Origin: Saxidomus purpurata | Taxonomy: Eukaryota; Mollusca; Bivalvia; Venerida; Veneridae | NCBI GenBank assembly: GCA_022818135.1 | Contig: JAFMSR010000007.1 | Span: forward strand, 23,811,846 to 23,875,845 | Reading direction: 5' to 3' | Length of the DNA stretch: 64,000 bases | Part shown: positions 36,798 through 47,780 of the stretch, piece after piece | How the letters are laid out: each line of letters begins with the position of its first letter | Position numbering within the stretch: the first letter of the stretch is position 1 | Notes under the pieces: generated by a model | Told to the model about the DNA's origin: nothing | Seen by the model: only the letters and a program-made list of their open reading frames with translations | Databases searched by the model: none | Position numbers and translations under genes: made by a program

Positions 36798-39700
36798 ATA
36801 TAAGAAGACTTGTATGACAATCTGTTAGTGTGTAACGTAAAAAGTATATACGGGTTCTATTTCTTTTCGCATGTAATATCAAATTGAGGCGCTACATAAG
36901 TTTATTTAAGTACATATCTACATGTTTATCTGTAAAATATTACATAGTTGGTATTGAGGTTCAATCTAATTTAATATTCAGCTCATTCGTAGTTATGTCT
37001 GAAAGCGTTTTAAAAAGATCAATTCCTTGTTATTGGCTGTTCTTTAACTTCATGGCAGTCTCGCTTAGTTAATTTTCTTAAATCATCTTTCTTCAAATCA
37101 CATCTGACACTAGAAATCGATTTAAAATCAAGTTTTTCATCAGTAGGATAATTACATGTGTGTTAGCAAAGGTAACGTCACAACCAATCGGAGATATGTG
37201 AAAAACTTTTGGGTATGTTTGAGATCACAACTAGACACTATATATATGTTAGACATACAAAAATGTTATAAATCGAAAATCATTTATTTAGATTTTCATA
37301 GAAAAATGTTGCGAATCATGATTATATTGAACCACATGACGACAAAAATGTACTGAAACGGATGTTACTTACTTTTCATATCATATGTGAATTAAATCAA
37401 TATTTACGATAGCTCATACAATTTACTGATACTCAAAGTTTATTTTCAATTTCAGTGGTAATTGTCAACTCAATTGAAATATTTATACGTATTCAACAAA
37501 ATACTTGTATAAAGTATAATTTTCACACAGGTATGAAATTCAGTAACAATGTACTAGTATATGAATATGATTAACATAATTGATACAATATTCTTATTAT
37601 CAAACCTTATTTCAATTCTATTGTAATAGTGTAACCGTTTTAGAAATGTCCATAAATATTCAACAAGATAAAGTGACATCCAAACATTTTTTTACGTTTG
37701 TCTTTCTGTAAGAATAGGGATTCTTAGATATATGTTATTAAAGCAAAATTCTACATCGTAACGAACCTGTCAGCGTTACCCCAAGGTAAAGTGTTAACTA
37801 ATCTTCATATGAAAATAGGCTTTTTTATAGATTGTTCAAGACGTTTGCAACCTTAATAGTAAATTAGTTCACACGATCTTTAACACCAGCCATTAGAAAA
37901 AGCTCAACTTGAAAGAAAAGCTTGATGAATATATGAATATAGGTCATAGATGTCAAACATTAAATTTCCTTATGTACATGGCTTTATTGTAACAATGTTA
38001 ATGTTTGATAAAACTTTTCAATTCTTTTATAGGTTCATGTTGTGATGAGAGCTTAACTCCGGTTAGTAACTATTGACATTGTGGTCAGTGATATGGATAA
38101 CAAAGTCAGGTAGGTAGGACATCAATTATCGTGAATGATATTAAAGTTTTCATGTCAACTATGGTTGCCAAAACGGTTGCAGAAAAGGGTTTGTCTTCAA
38201 TAAGTGGTCAAGCATCTTGATGTTGTGCTTATGCATATCTAATGTAAGCTCAATTGAATCAATACCTCGTGTTTGTAAAGTTTTAGGTTAGGTTACAAAT
38301 GGATTGCAAACGTGTCCAAAACAAACGTAAGTAGAAGCCATTCCTGTTGTGGTTTTACTTAGTATGAACTGAGACAAGAGTCATAAAAACAATTACGTCA
38401 ATCTTGTTTACAATTAGGATGATACCCGAACATGAAGTAATGAAAATGACTCAAGAAAGAACTGGTAACAAAATGTTATTGAGTTTGATTGGCATAATGC
38501 AATTGTCTATCTTTTCCATTATAGATAAGCATAAGCAGCACGGAAGATAATTATTATACATATAATAGTTCATCGGTGATTGCAATGAAACACGAACATT
38601 TGAAACACTTAATCTTTTATTTTGTAATGTGTTTGATAACCACAACATCAATAATATCAACTATTACATTGCTATTATTTAACAATTAGGTCAAATTTAA
38701 TTTTAGCACGTATATTCTCCGAAATCATTTTAATCACCGTTCGCTAAGGATAATCACGGTCTCGGTTGTTTTCATACTTATTTTGGAAAAAATGAAAATA
38801 TGATTTTAGCCATTATTTGTATCATCCCTTTGTTAATACAAAGAAATGGATAGATGAGTTCCGGATATAAAAAAAACATTACTTAAGGTAATAAAATGAT
38901 TCGAACTTAATTCTAATACTAGTGGCTGTGTTTCCTATATAAACACGTAAGGAAAAGGTTGTATTTTATTTTACGATTTTATCCAAGGACGACATGCCGC
39001 GAAGTGACGTAATGACGTGACGGATGTAAACAAGCGCGTCCAATCGAATTTCGCGTTTTGAAGTAACAATGATGTTCTGCTACGAGTTGAAAATAGTTCG
39101 AGATAGTTTTTAAAAGGAAATGACGCGTTAGAATCGAAATAATAAATATGTAGAGGTTATAATACGGGGCAGGTGTGCCTTTAGGCGATATTGGCACACT
39201 TGGTGAGCTATTGCCCCGTATAATTACCTTTTTATTTCATATGTTGAACATCGGATTTGCTGAAAATGGGAAAAGATAAGACAAGTAGATACAAAACGCA
39301 CATTCCTGCAATACTCATACTATTTCATAATGTCAGTTTCCACATTTCGGTGCTCAATAAGCCTAAATTCTAAATTCAATAAACGTTGAGCTTCTGTGTC
39401 CTTTCGGTGGCCATTTTCCGTTACGTCTACGTTGTCATTTACGTCAACGTTTTCACGTGCTGACAGTCTAGCGTTGCTGCACAGTTGACCGGAAATAGCC
39501 TCAATACGAATTTTCTGGCACACTAGCAAGTGTGCCGATATCAGTTATTGGCACACTACGTCACGTGATCGTTTTACCGGCCCGTATCACCGACAATCAA
39601 AGGCAAATTTGATACTAACAGTATATAGTAACATATGCAATAAGTGCCAATATTTTATCGTTAAATGAAATACGAGTCGTTCGAATGCGAAAATTTAAAT

Positions 39701-40230
39701 CACTCGTGCTACGCAATCGTGATTTAATTACTACGCATTCGAACTCCAACGACAAAATACATGGACACATTTATCATTTCTTAGATCAGAAATGTGTATG
39801 ATTTCAAAAGATCTCTTTATCACGTTCTTTATAATATTAAATAGCTACATCATCCTGACAAACGACTGCTCTCTGGAAAAAATAAATATGTACCAACGCT
39901 ATACTGGAAATCGAAATCGAAAGATAGCAGGAAGATGACAATAATTCTTGATAAAATGAGAAAGCCATTTCGGCTGTCAGTGTGGTTTTCTTTTTAACAA
40001 AATATATAAACCGGCAATACACTAGTCATTACCAGTTACAATTATTGTCAGATCCAGTAGTCAACGGTCGTTTATTGGACTGTAGAATCCCCAAGAAACT
40101 GCTGAATGACTTTATGTTTCGAGACGCCGTATTGTTACTTACTCTCCTCGTTTTGCTTTTAAAAGAATGAACTGTACAATGAGTGAGATCAGTGTCGACT
40201 CCGTAGATTAGCAATTATGATACATATAAG
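36798..40230. other. Gene-free stretch with two short palindromic blocks
   Basis: No supported gene. A palindrome-like block lies at 39155-39225 (ATAATACGGGGCA on the left, TGCCCCGTATAATT on the right, with GGCACAC repeats). Another lies at 39648-39762 (TCGTTCGAATGCG...AAATCAC against GTGATTTAATTACTACGCATTCGAAC). Confidence 0.45.
39648..39762. repeat. Short inverted-repeat element
   Basis: The left half TTTTATCGTT...CGTTCGAATGCGAAAATTTAAATCAC is complementary, with gaps, to the right half GTGATTTAATTACTACGCATTCGAACTCCAACGACAAAAT. A MITE-like or simple hairpin origin is likely. Confidence 0.55.
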
Positions 40231-40365
40231 TCTGCTCCTGCTGCATGTTTCTCTCCCCCTCCTCTTCTTCTTCTACTACCACTTCTACTACTACTACTAC
40301 TACTGCTACTGCTACTACTACTGCTACTGCTACTGCTACTGCTACAGCTACAGCTACAGCTACTG

Positions 40366-40407
<42 letters not shown>

Positions 40408-40838
40408 CTGCTACTACTGCTACCACTGCTACAGCCATGCCGCCGCTGCTGCTACCACTGCTTCTGCTTCTGCCACTGCCACTGCTACTGCTTCTGCTAC
40501 CACTGCTGCCACTGCTGCTGCTGCTGCCACTGCTACTACTGCTACTACTGCTGCTGCTGCTTTTGCCACTGCCACTGCCACTGCCACTGCCACTGCTACT
40601 GCTGCACTGCTACTGCTACTGCTACAGCTTCTGCTACTGCCACTGCTACTGCTACTGCTGCTGCTGCTACTGCTGCTGCTGCTGCTTCTGCTTCTGCTAC
40701 TGCCACTGCCACTGCCACTGCTACTGCTACTGCTTCTGCTACTGCTACTACTACTGCTACTACTGCTACTACTGCTAATGCTACTGCTACAGCTGCTGCT
40801 ACTGCTACTGCTACTGCTTCTACAGCTACTAGGTACAA
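40231..40838. repeat. Long CTN (mainly CTG/CTA) trinucleotide array
   Basis: About 600 bases are composed almost entirely of triplets CTG, CTA, CTT and CCA/CCT in one register, with a pure CTG/GCT core near 40370-40403. The long open frames (polyleucine or Cys/Tyr on plus, Ala/Val on minus) follow from the repeat register. No splice or start context supports a protein. Confidence 0.9.
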
Positions 40839-41160
40839 TTTTATAGTACTACGACTACGATTTTAATCAAAACACATTTCATTTTCATGTAAGCTACGAA
40901 TTCAAGACAAAAAGGGAAAAAGGAAAATATGCAAACCTGCCAGTAATCCACATACATGTATAACAGAGCAAGTCCCAACAAATCGTTCCAAATAATATAA
41001 TTGTAATTATAATTTATAAATATATTCAATGTGATTATATATTGTATAATGTATCTGTTTTTTTATCAAACTGTCTACGACAGACGCTTGTATAAATTAT
41101 AAAAGATGTTAATACATTACACAAACACTGAAAAAAAACAACGGTAGAAGATTCGAAATT

Positions 41161-41500
41161 GGGTGGTGCGGTGGTCGAGTAGTTAACGCTCTAGACTACC
41201 AACCCGGTGGTTCTCGGGGTACTGGAAAACGCTTTTCAGTGTTTCCCATCCATCTAGAAATGAATTAGTTAGAAACTCAGAGGTAGTCTAACGTGTATCG
41301 ATGCTATGCACCGGGCATGTAAAAGAACCAAGGGGTATATTCGTAAAATAGCTAGGGTCTAGCACTCAGATTCCCTTGTATCTACATCTGTCGCTCTGCA
41401 ACCTGCGCCTGTCAGGAGTCTAGGCAAGTTCACACAGGGAGAAGTTCCAGGGTCAGCCAGGCAAGTTCACACAGGGAGAAGTCCCAGGGTCAGCCGGGAT
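41161..41500 (+). repeat. SINE family 1, long copy with duplicated tail
   Basis: It starts GGGTGGTGCGGTGG, shares the body with the 15322 copy, and extends through CTGCGCCTGTCAGGAGTC. The 3' segment AGGCAAGTTCACACAGGGAG...GGGTCAGCC occurs twice in tandem (about 37-base unit). Confidence 0.8.
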
Positions 41501-42479
41501 TCATAATCAAAGAAAGAAAATAGATCCTACATAAACAATACCTTCTCAACATGTATTTTATTTATAACCAAGATAGTTTTATCATTCCATTTAAAAGTAT
41601 GTGTACTGAATTATATCATGTGGGAAGAATTTAAAGTGAAGCTAATTACTAATCAGGAAATACTTCCTATCGGTTTATCATCTTTCTGATAACTTTTTAG
41701 TTAGGAGATTTACGAAATTAATACACCTTGAAGAATTTTGGCAAACAAAAGACATATTTTTCAAAAAGTTATTTTGAACAAAATCCAGCCATTAAAAAAG
41801 TTTTTTCCGAACAAAATCCAGCGATTTGAAAGATCAATATTCATTCAAATCCCTCTTGACTGTTTTAAGAACTTTTCAATATTAAAGCTATTTATATTTT
41901 TTGACATAAATTCATTATGTTTCACATAGAAATGACACTATCTCACTGTCATGTAAACTTTACCATCTGCGAAGTAAGTTTTTTGTTCTTGGCGGCAAAA
42001 AGATGTAACACTTAAGATTAGTTTAACTGAGTGACACCGTGACAAAACGAGATACCCTAGGCAAAATAATGAGATAAATATTTCATTTGTTTTGTTGTCT
42101 TAAAGGCTTTTAACAAACACTTTTCGTAATATAATTCAATTCTTGAAAGTCATTGTCAATCGTTAATACATATCTTTTGCAAAAACATAAAACCCAAAAA
42201 TAAATGAAACACACGGCAAGTATTGATTATAAATCGGATTTCTAAATCTATATACATCTAACTTTGTATAATTAGATATAGGGATTTATCCGACTTTTCT
42301 TGTAATAAAACAAGACATGTTTTTGAATGAAAACGAACCGTTGATTTTGAATAAAGATTGTCGTTTTTTACCCTAAGCTAATAACCGAAACAAATTAGAT
42401 GAACGAATTTGTAAGGTCAAGCAATCAGTGAACAAATAGCATAATGTTTATTGTAGAATGAAAATGAGGCTCTACTTGA

Positions 42480-42610
42480 CAATAATCGTGTGTCAGCGCA
42501 TTTGCAAAGAGTAAGAATTCCCAGTTAGTGTAAGGAACTACTTTGTCTGATCCATATACATGACAAAAAAGACATTCATTTTATTGTTATTACTTCAGTT
42601 CCCAAAGAAG
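42480..42610. repeat. Diverged dispersed repeat, copy B
   Basis: Shares CCCAGTTAGTGTAAGGAACT and downstream TTATTGTTATTACTTCAGTTCCCA blocks with 26750-26910. Confidence 0.5.
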
Positions 42611-43956
42611 AAGACCGAAACGTCACTTTATTGGATTGTAGATTCGTTAAGCTGCTGACCGGTTTACTTCCTACACAAGAGCAAAAGTATGACGCATGTG
42701 GTGAAATGGCATCTCTTCAAAAATGTACAGACGGGAATAAGTTGATGCGCTTATCAGACACGCAATTACTGTAATCATACAAACATTAATGGGGAAATGC
42801 TTTACTATTTTTAGACATTTCATTTTACAAAAGTGCTTTGTGAAACTCCTACGACATGTTTTGACGTTTCCATTTTTTTATTTTTTTATTTGAATTAAAT
42901 AATAACAAAAAGAATATTTTATGCATTTGATTGTCTGGTGTACGGTTAAGCCTGAGGTTTTATCGCGAAAGATTTGTACTTTGGAGTAGAAATGCTGATG
43001 TTAGGAGCTCCAGCAGCGCTTACATTTGTGTTGCGTTTCGGCAGAGAAACCCGAGCTGGACGCGTTTCACTTTCTACAATCATTGCGTATGTGCGAAACG
43101 CGAAAATAAAACGACCGATTGCTGTATTGCTGTGCAAGTTTTGTGCCAGGCTCATATTAAAGAAACAATACACAGGTAGAAATCTCCTTGTTTTTTTTAC
43201 CATGGAATAACAATACAGTAAAAAAAAGTGCGTAAAAAAAAAAAAAAAAAAATACGATTGGACATGTTTTACAGACCTCATATCGTGACGTCAGATATCC
43301 CATGTCGAGCTTGCTGTATTTTATCGAAAATACAATGATGTCCAGTTACAAACCACGAAGTTTGTAGGTAGCTTCAGCATTACAATGCATTAGGGTGTCA
43401 CAAAGCTGAATTCGTTGATTTGATGAGAAATATATTTGAAGTACTATATGATTAACAAAACATGGATATAAAAATATTTGTTTTAGTTTCTATAGTAAAT
43501 AGTCTTTATGAAAGATAAACAACAGCTAGTGAATGCCTGAGACTCTCTTCTTTTAATGCTTTGAAGTACATGTATATTGAGGCTTCGATGAAACAATAAA
43601 ATTAAAAATGAATGGCAAATGAATTAAAATAAACCGTTCTAATACATCGTGTCAGCAATGTACAAACAGAATGCTACATTTATACATGTGTACCGCTTCA
43701 AAGATATTACCTTATAAACGTAAAAACTACAAGATAGCCGTTTTTTAAAAAAAGTTATTGCGCAGTCGAACAATATCAATATGTTAACTAAATCATTATA
43801 GTTCAAAAGGAACGTTTCCTGTTTTTATATTTCTTATATTTGCTCAGTTTGCTATAACATACCTGCTAAATTTGCAAAAACGAAAAATTGAAAAGGGTCT
43901 TGAATAGCTGATTATAATAAAACGGAATAAGAGTCTGAACCTTTCTCCTTGAAACA

Positions 43957-44456
43957 NNNNNNNNNNNNNNNNNNNNNNNNNNNNNNNNNNNNNNNNNNNN
44001 NNNNNNNNNNNNNNNNNNNNNNNNNNNNNNNNNNNNNNNNNNNNNNNNNNNNNNNNNNNNNNNNNNNNNNNNNNNNNNNNNNNNNNNNNNNNNNNNNNNN
44101 NNNNNNNNNNNNNNNNNNNNNNNNNNNNNNNNNNNNNNNNNNNNNNNNNNNNNNNNNNNNNNNNNNNNNNNNNNNNNNNNNNNNNNNNNNNNNNNNNNNN
44201 NNNNNNNNNNNNNNNNNNNNNNNNNNNNNNNNNNNNNNNNNNNNNNNNNNNNNNNNNNNNNNNNNNNNNNNNNNNNNNNNNNNNNNNNNNNNNNNNNNNN
44301 NNNNNNNNNNNNNNNNNNNNNNNNNNNNNNNNNNNNNNNNNNNNNNNNNNNNNNNNNNNNNNNNNNNNNNNNNNNNNNNNNNNNNNNNNNNNNNNNNNNN
44401 NNNNNNNNNNNNNNNNNNNNNNNNNNNNNNNNNNNNNNNNNNNNNNNNNNNNNNNN
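43957..44456. other. Assembly gap (500 N)
   Basis: Five hundred consecutive N, a round number typical of a scaffold gap of unknown size. Open frames spanning it are meaningless. It hides the far end of the inverted-repeat element that continues to 44789. Confidence 0.99.
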
Positions 44457-44789
44457 CTGTATCAATCATTTGACACATTAATGAAGTATCAATATGAAAG
44501 GTTTAACTTGTGAAATTATTGTTGCTGGGCCTCAGAAATATTGCACTTGCACAGTCTGTCACTTTCCACTTTTCCCCCGACAATGTAAGCATGCTTTTAG
44601 TGACTGACAAAATAAATAGTGAGATATCTGGTCAAATAGTTACATTAAACTGTTGTTGTTGACCTTTGTTGATGGAAATCAAGTGTCTGTTTGATCAACA
44701 CCATATGATTGTAAATATTAAGAAAATATTCACGCGTTTAAACAAGTGTCCGGTTTGATGGTCGTCCGGGTTTGGTGGTCCCCAACCAG
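44457..44789. mobile_element. Partial inverted copy of the 18.3-kb element
   Basis: In the opposite orientation to 18326-18655. It shares TGTATCAATCATT, TTGCTGGGCCTCAG, CCCCCGACAATGTAAGCATG, GTGTCCGGTTTGATGGTCGT and the end GGTCCCCAACCAG, with TA following at 44790-44791. Its other end lies in the gap. Confidence 0.75.
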
Positions 44790-45575
44790 TACAAGTATTG
44801 CACACAAATATTACTTTGATATTACTTCTTTATTAACACTTTAAAAATAAGCATTTTCTTAAAATACAATATACAGTGTAAAAAGAACGTGTTAATGTGT
44901 AAAGTCTTGTTATTTTTAGATCTACAATATTTTCGAGACATATAGTCAACCCGTTAATCTACTTTTCATCATCTATAAAATCAGCATCATAAGAAAATTG
45001 TGCCATAAAAAAGGGCAGTAACTGAGGTATTTTTAAATCAATGAAATACAGTGATCAAAGGAAATTGCATGTACATTATATTATTAAGTCAAGCTGACAT
45101 CTTAACCCTTACCGTGCTAGATTCCTAGAATTTACTTGCCTATCTTTCAATTTGGACAATACCATTTATATTCAAAGGGGTTCTCTACTTGTCTCTATAC
45201 AAGTATTGCACATAAATATTACTTACACTTTAAAAATAAGCATTTTCTTAAAATACAATATACAGTGTAAAAAGAACGTGTTAATGTGTAAAGTCTTGTT
45301 ATTTTTAGATCTACAATATTTTCGAGACATATAGTCAACCCGTTAATCTACTTTTCATCATCTATAAAATCAGCATCATAAGAAAATTGTGCCATAAAAA
45401 AGGGCAGTAACTGAGGTATTTTTAAATCAATGAAATACAGTGATCAAAGGAAATTGCATGTACATTATTATTATTAAGTCAAGCTGACATCATAACCCTT
45501 ACCGTGCTAAATTCCTAAAATGGACTTGCCTATCTTTCAATTTGGACAATACCATTTATATTCAAAGGGGTTCTC
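44790..45575. repeat. 408-bp tandem duplication
   Basis: Copy 1 (44791-45198) and copy 2 (45199-45575) run from ACAAGTATTGCACA to CAAAGGGGTTCTC with few differences. Copy 1 carries an extra TTTGATATTACTTCTTTATTA insertion-like segment. A TA-flanked mobile element abuts the outer edge of copy 1. Confidence 0.9.
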
Positions 45576-45726
45576 ATTGAAAATCAACTCACTTAACAGC
45601 AGACGGCGGCAAACAGGTTGATCATGATCTGCACTTACTGAAAAGACTGAATCATTTGTCACAAGCAGGGTATGGGCTTATCATCTTACCTGACTATAAT
45701 ACAGTTTTGCCATTTGAAGGGTAGTA

Positions 45727-45911
45727 CAGTGGAACTTCCGAAAACTGCACCTTCCAAATACCGGAAACTTTGAAAAAAACTGGACAATTTTCTGGGTCCC
45801 AAAATCTCATCTTCTATTTTTAATATAAATTAACCTCTTAATACTGGAAACTTCCAAAAACCAAACTATTTTACAGGTCCTGTGGGTGTGTGTTTTTCAG
45901 AGGTTCCACTG
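45727..45911. mobile_element. 185-bp MITE with TA flanks
   Basis: The ends CAGTGGAACTTCCGAAAA and (complement) CAGTGGAACCTCTGAAAA are inverted repeats, flanked by TA at 45725-45726 and 45912-45913. The CAGT...-TA layout fits pogo/Tigger-type or other Tc1/mariner-superfamily MITEs. No coding capacity. Confidence 0.8.
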
Positions 45912-46318
45912 TACAACATATACTGTAAACCTTTGTTACACAACTATCACACATTAACGTAGTTGAACACACAGAATAAATATCTAAGTTGCCATTGCTG
46001 TGTTGAGATATAATTCCATGAAATTTAAATGCAATAAAATATCAACATCAAACAATATTGCTACAATTGAAAGGCATATACATGTAGAAAAGATAAAATC
46101 ACAAAAAATATAACATTACAAATACAAAGAAAATAATCACAAAAAACAACACCATAACCATTTCTATCCACTATTTTTTGCAATAGTGAGGTAATATTAT
46201 TGAGACATTTTATAAATTTTCTTGTTACTTAAATAGCAATAATAGAACTTTTAAGTGTACATTCAAGTTAATCTTGTTACACAGAATTATGAATGAAATG
46301 TTTACAACTGCATGCAAT

Positions 46319-46535
46319 CTGACAGCTGCTGTAAATGTTTGAACTGACAAAATACAGTTCACTTATAAACAGACAGCCATTGTTTACATATCTGAAAGCT
46401 CTGTTTACATACCTGACAGCTGCTGTTTATATAACCGAAAACTGCTGTTTAAACTAATAGTTCTCAATACATCTGAACTGACAGCTGTTGTTCACATATA
46501 AACTGTTAGCTGTTGTTTCCATTTAAAGGTCCAAT
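46319..46535. repeat. Degenerate CAGCTG-containing minisatellite
   Basis: A loose unit of about 25-35 bases, GACAGCTG(C/T)TGTTTACATA.., recurs several times here and again at 46875-46965. It supplies several CAGCTG E-box words downstream of GGT. Confidence 0.55.
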
Positions 46536-47103
46536 AATAAGGAAAGCTAAAATCAAATATAATTTAAAAAACACAGAAATCAGTTCTTTTTGATAAAAAA
46601 TGAAAGTTTATATATATAAATTCTAAATAAACCACAGTACATGACTGTACACTTATTTTTCTATGCATTATGAAGAAAGTTAAAAAGACCTGGATGGTCA
46701 TTTTGTCAAATCACTGAGATTTCAACATAATACACATACTTTTCCTTGTGTTCCAAACACTTTCTGTAAATTCTAACCTGACAATCTTCATTATTTAGTG
46801 TCTTGCATAAGATAATGTACTTGCCATTGAAATAACTGTCACTTAATTTTCGCTTAGTAGTGGACCTTTAATCAACAGCTGTTTCTTTTGTATAAACTGA
46901 CAGCTATATATTATTGTTTACATATGAACTGGCAGCAACTGTTTACGAATATACTGTTTTATGTCAATATGCAAACTGACAATCTGTCGCAAAATTATTT
47001 ATGTTCAAACTGAATTCAGTATTTCGTGACATTTTCAGCAGTATGAAAAACTAGAAAAACCTTCGAGAGTTTCCCTATAACAACTGGTGGGAACTAAGAA
47101 ATA

Positions 47104-47109
47104 TTTATT
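47104..47109 (-). promoter_or_regulatory. Candidate polyadenylation signal for GGT
   Basis: AATAAA on the minus strand, about 505 bases past the GGT stop codon. It is a canonical hexamer in a plausible place, but others further downstream cannot be excluded. Confidence 0.3.
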
Positions 47110-47613
47110 CTATAAAATATAACAGGTGAGATTCACACTATCATGCATAATCTGTGTTGTTTTCTGGCACAGGCAGGATTTCTGGCATCATAAAAGCCAA
47201 TTTTACAGCAAGGCTTCTGAGAATTACTGACTAAAACTGAAGACTTTTAGCTTAATTCAGTGCATATTTTAAACAAAAAGTTGTCATGACATGCTATTCT
47301 GGTTTTAGAAAAAAACTTGATAAAAATCGTAACTAACATTTTTTAGAAATTACTTTAGCTCCTGGAATGTCTGCATTTCTGAGCATTTCTAAGTGCATGT
47401 ACAATTACTGAATAATGAATGGTAGTTCCTCTATAATTATGAAGTCATTTGTAATATGACTCTATACCTTAACACAGATCACCTTCAAAAAAGCAATAGC
47501 AACCTATACCAGATCAATGAAAGAATGACATTCTAAAGTATTTTTATATATGATCACTGACAATAATTAATAAATAGTAAACAACACTTAACAAATCTAT
47601 TTAACAACCCCTA

Positions 47614-47780
47614 TCATGTGAACATTGCAGCACCAGAGCCTTTCTTTCTCGCATCTGCAACAGCTTCAATCTCATCTTTTATTTTAAGGACAGCATTAAC
47701 TATACTCTGTTCTTTATCTGTATTCTGTATGACATGACCCATGGCTGCCAGACTTTTTAGAATATCTTTAGAAAATCCAT
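47614..47780 (-). CDS. GGT exon 15 (C-terminus, stop)
   Basis: 167 nt. Encodes residues 573-627, with LAAMGHVIQ and a Gly-Ser-Gly near the end (KKGSGAAMFT), then TGA at 47616-47614. The C-terminus matches the length of full GGT small subunits, so the gene is not truncated. Confidence 0.93.

Larger units (their letters stand above)
40839..43956. other. Gene-free stretch with one SINE and one dispersed repeat
   Basis: It contains the SINE at 41161-41500, repeat copy B at 42480-42610, and A-runs at 43218-43251. Frames 42931-43281 on both strands overlap each other and show no domain. Sequence stops at the assembly gap. Confidence 0.45.
45576..47613. other. Stretch downstream of GGT, including its probable 3' UTR
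   Basis: No further coding exon seen. It holds a 185-bp MITE (45727-45911), a degenerate GACAGCTGTTGTTTACATAT minisatellite (46319-46535 and 46875-46965), and a candidate polyadenylation hexamer at 47104-47109. Confidence 0.5.

Noticed and set aside
30831..36803. Polinton-type 6-bp target duplication around the 6-kb structure
   Set aside because: Flanks AGTCCC and ATATAA do not match, and no polymerase or integrase was found inside.
40208..40846. Open frames of up to 209 codons (polyleucine, Cys/Tyr, Ala/Val)
   Set aside because: They are the translation of a trinucleotide array in every register; no start context, splice site or domain.
42931..43281. Overlapping open frames on both strands, up to 111 codons
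   Set aside because: Low-complexity ends, no domain, mutual overlap in three frames; probably chance in a locally GC-richer patch.
43866..44478. Open frames of 170-200 codons
   Set aside because: They run through 500 N of assembly gap.
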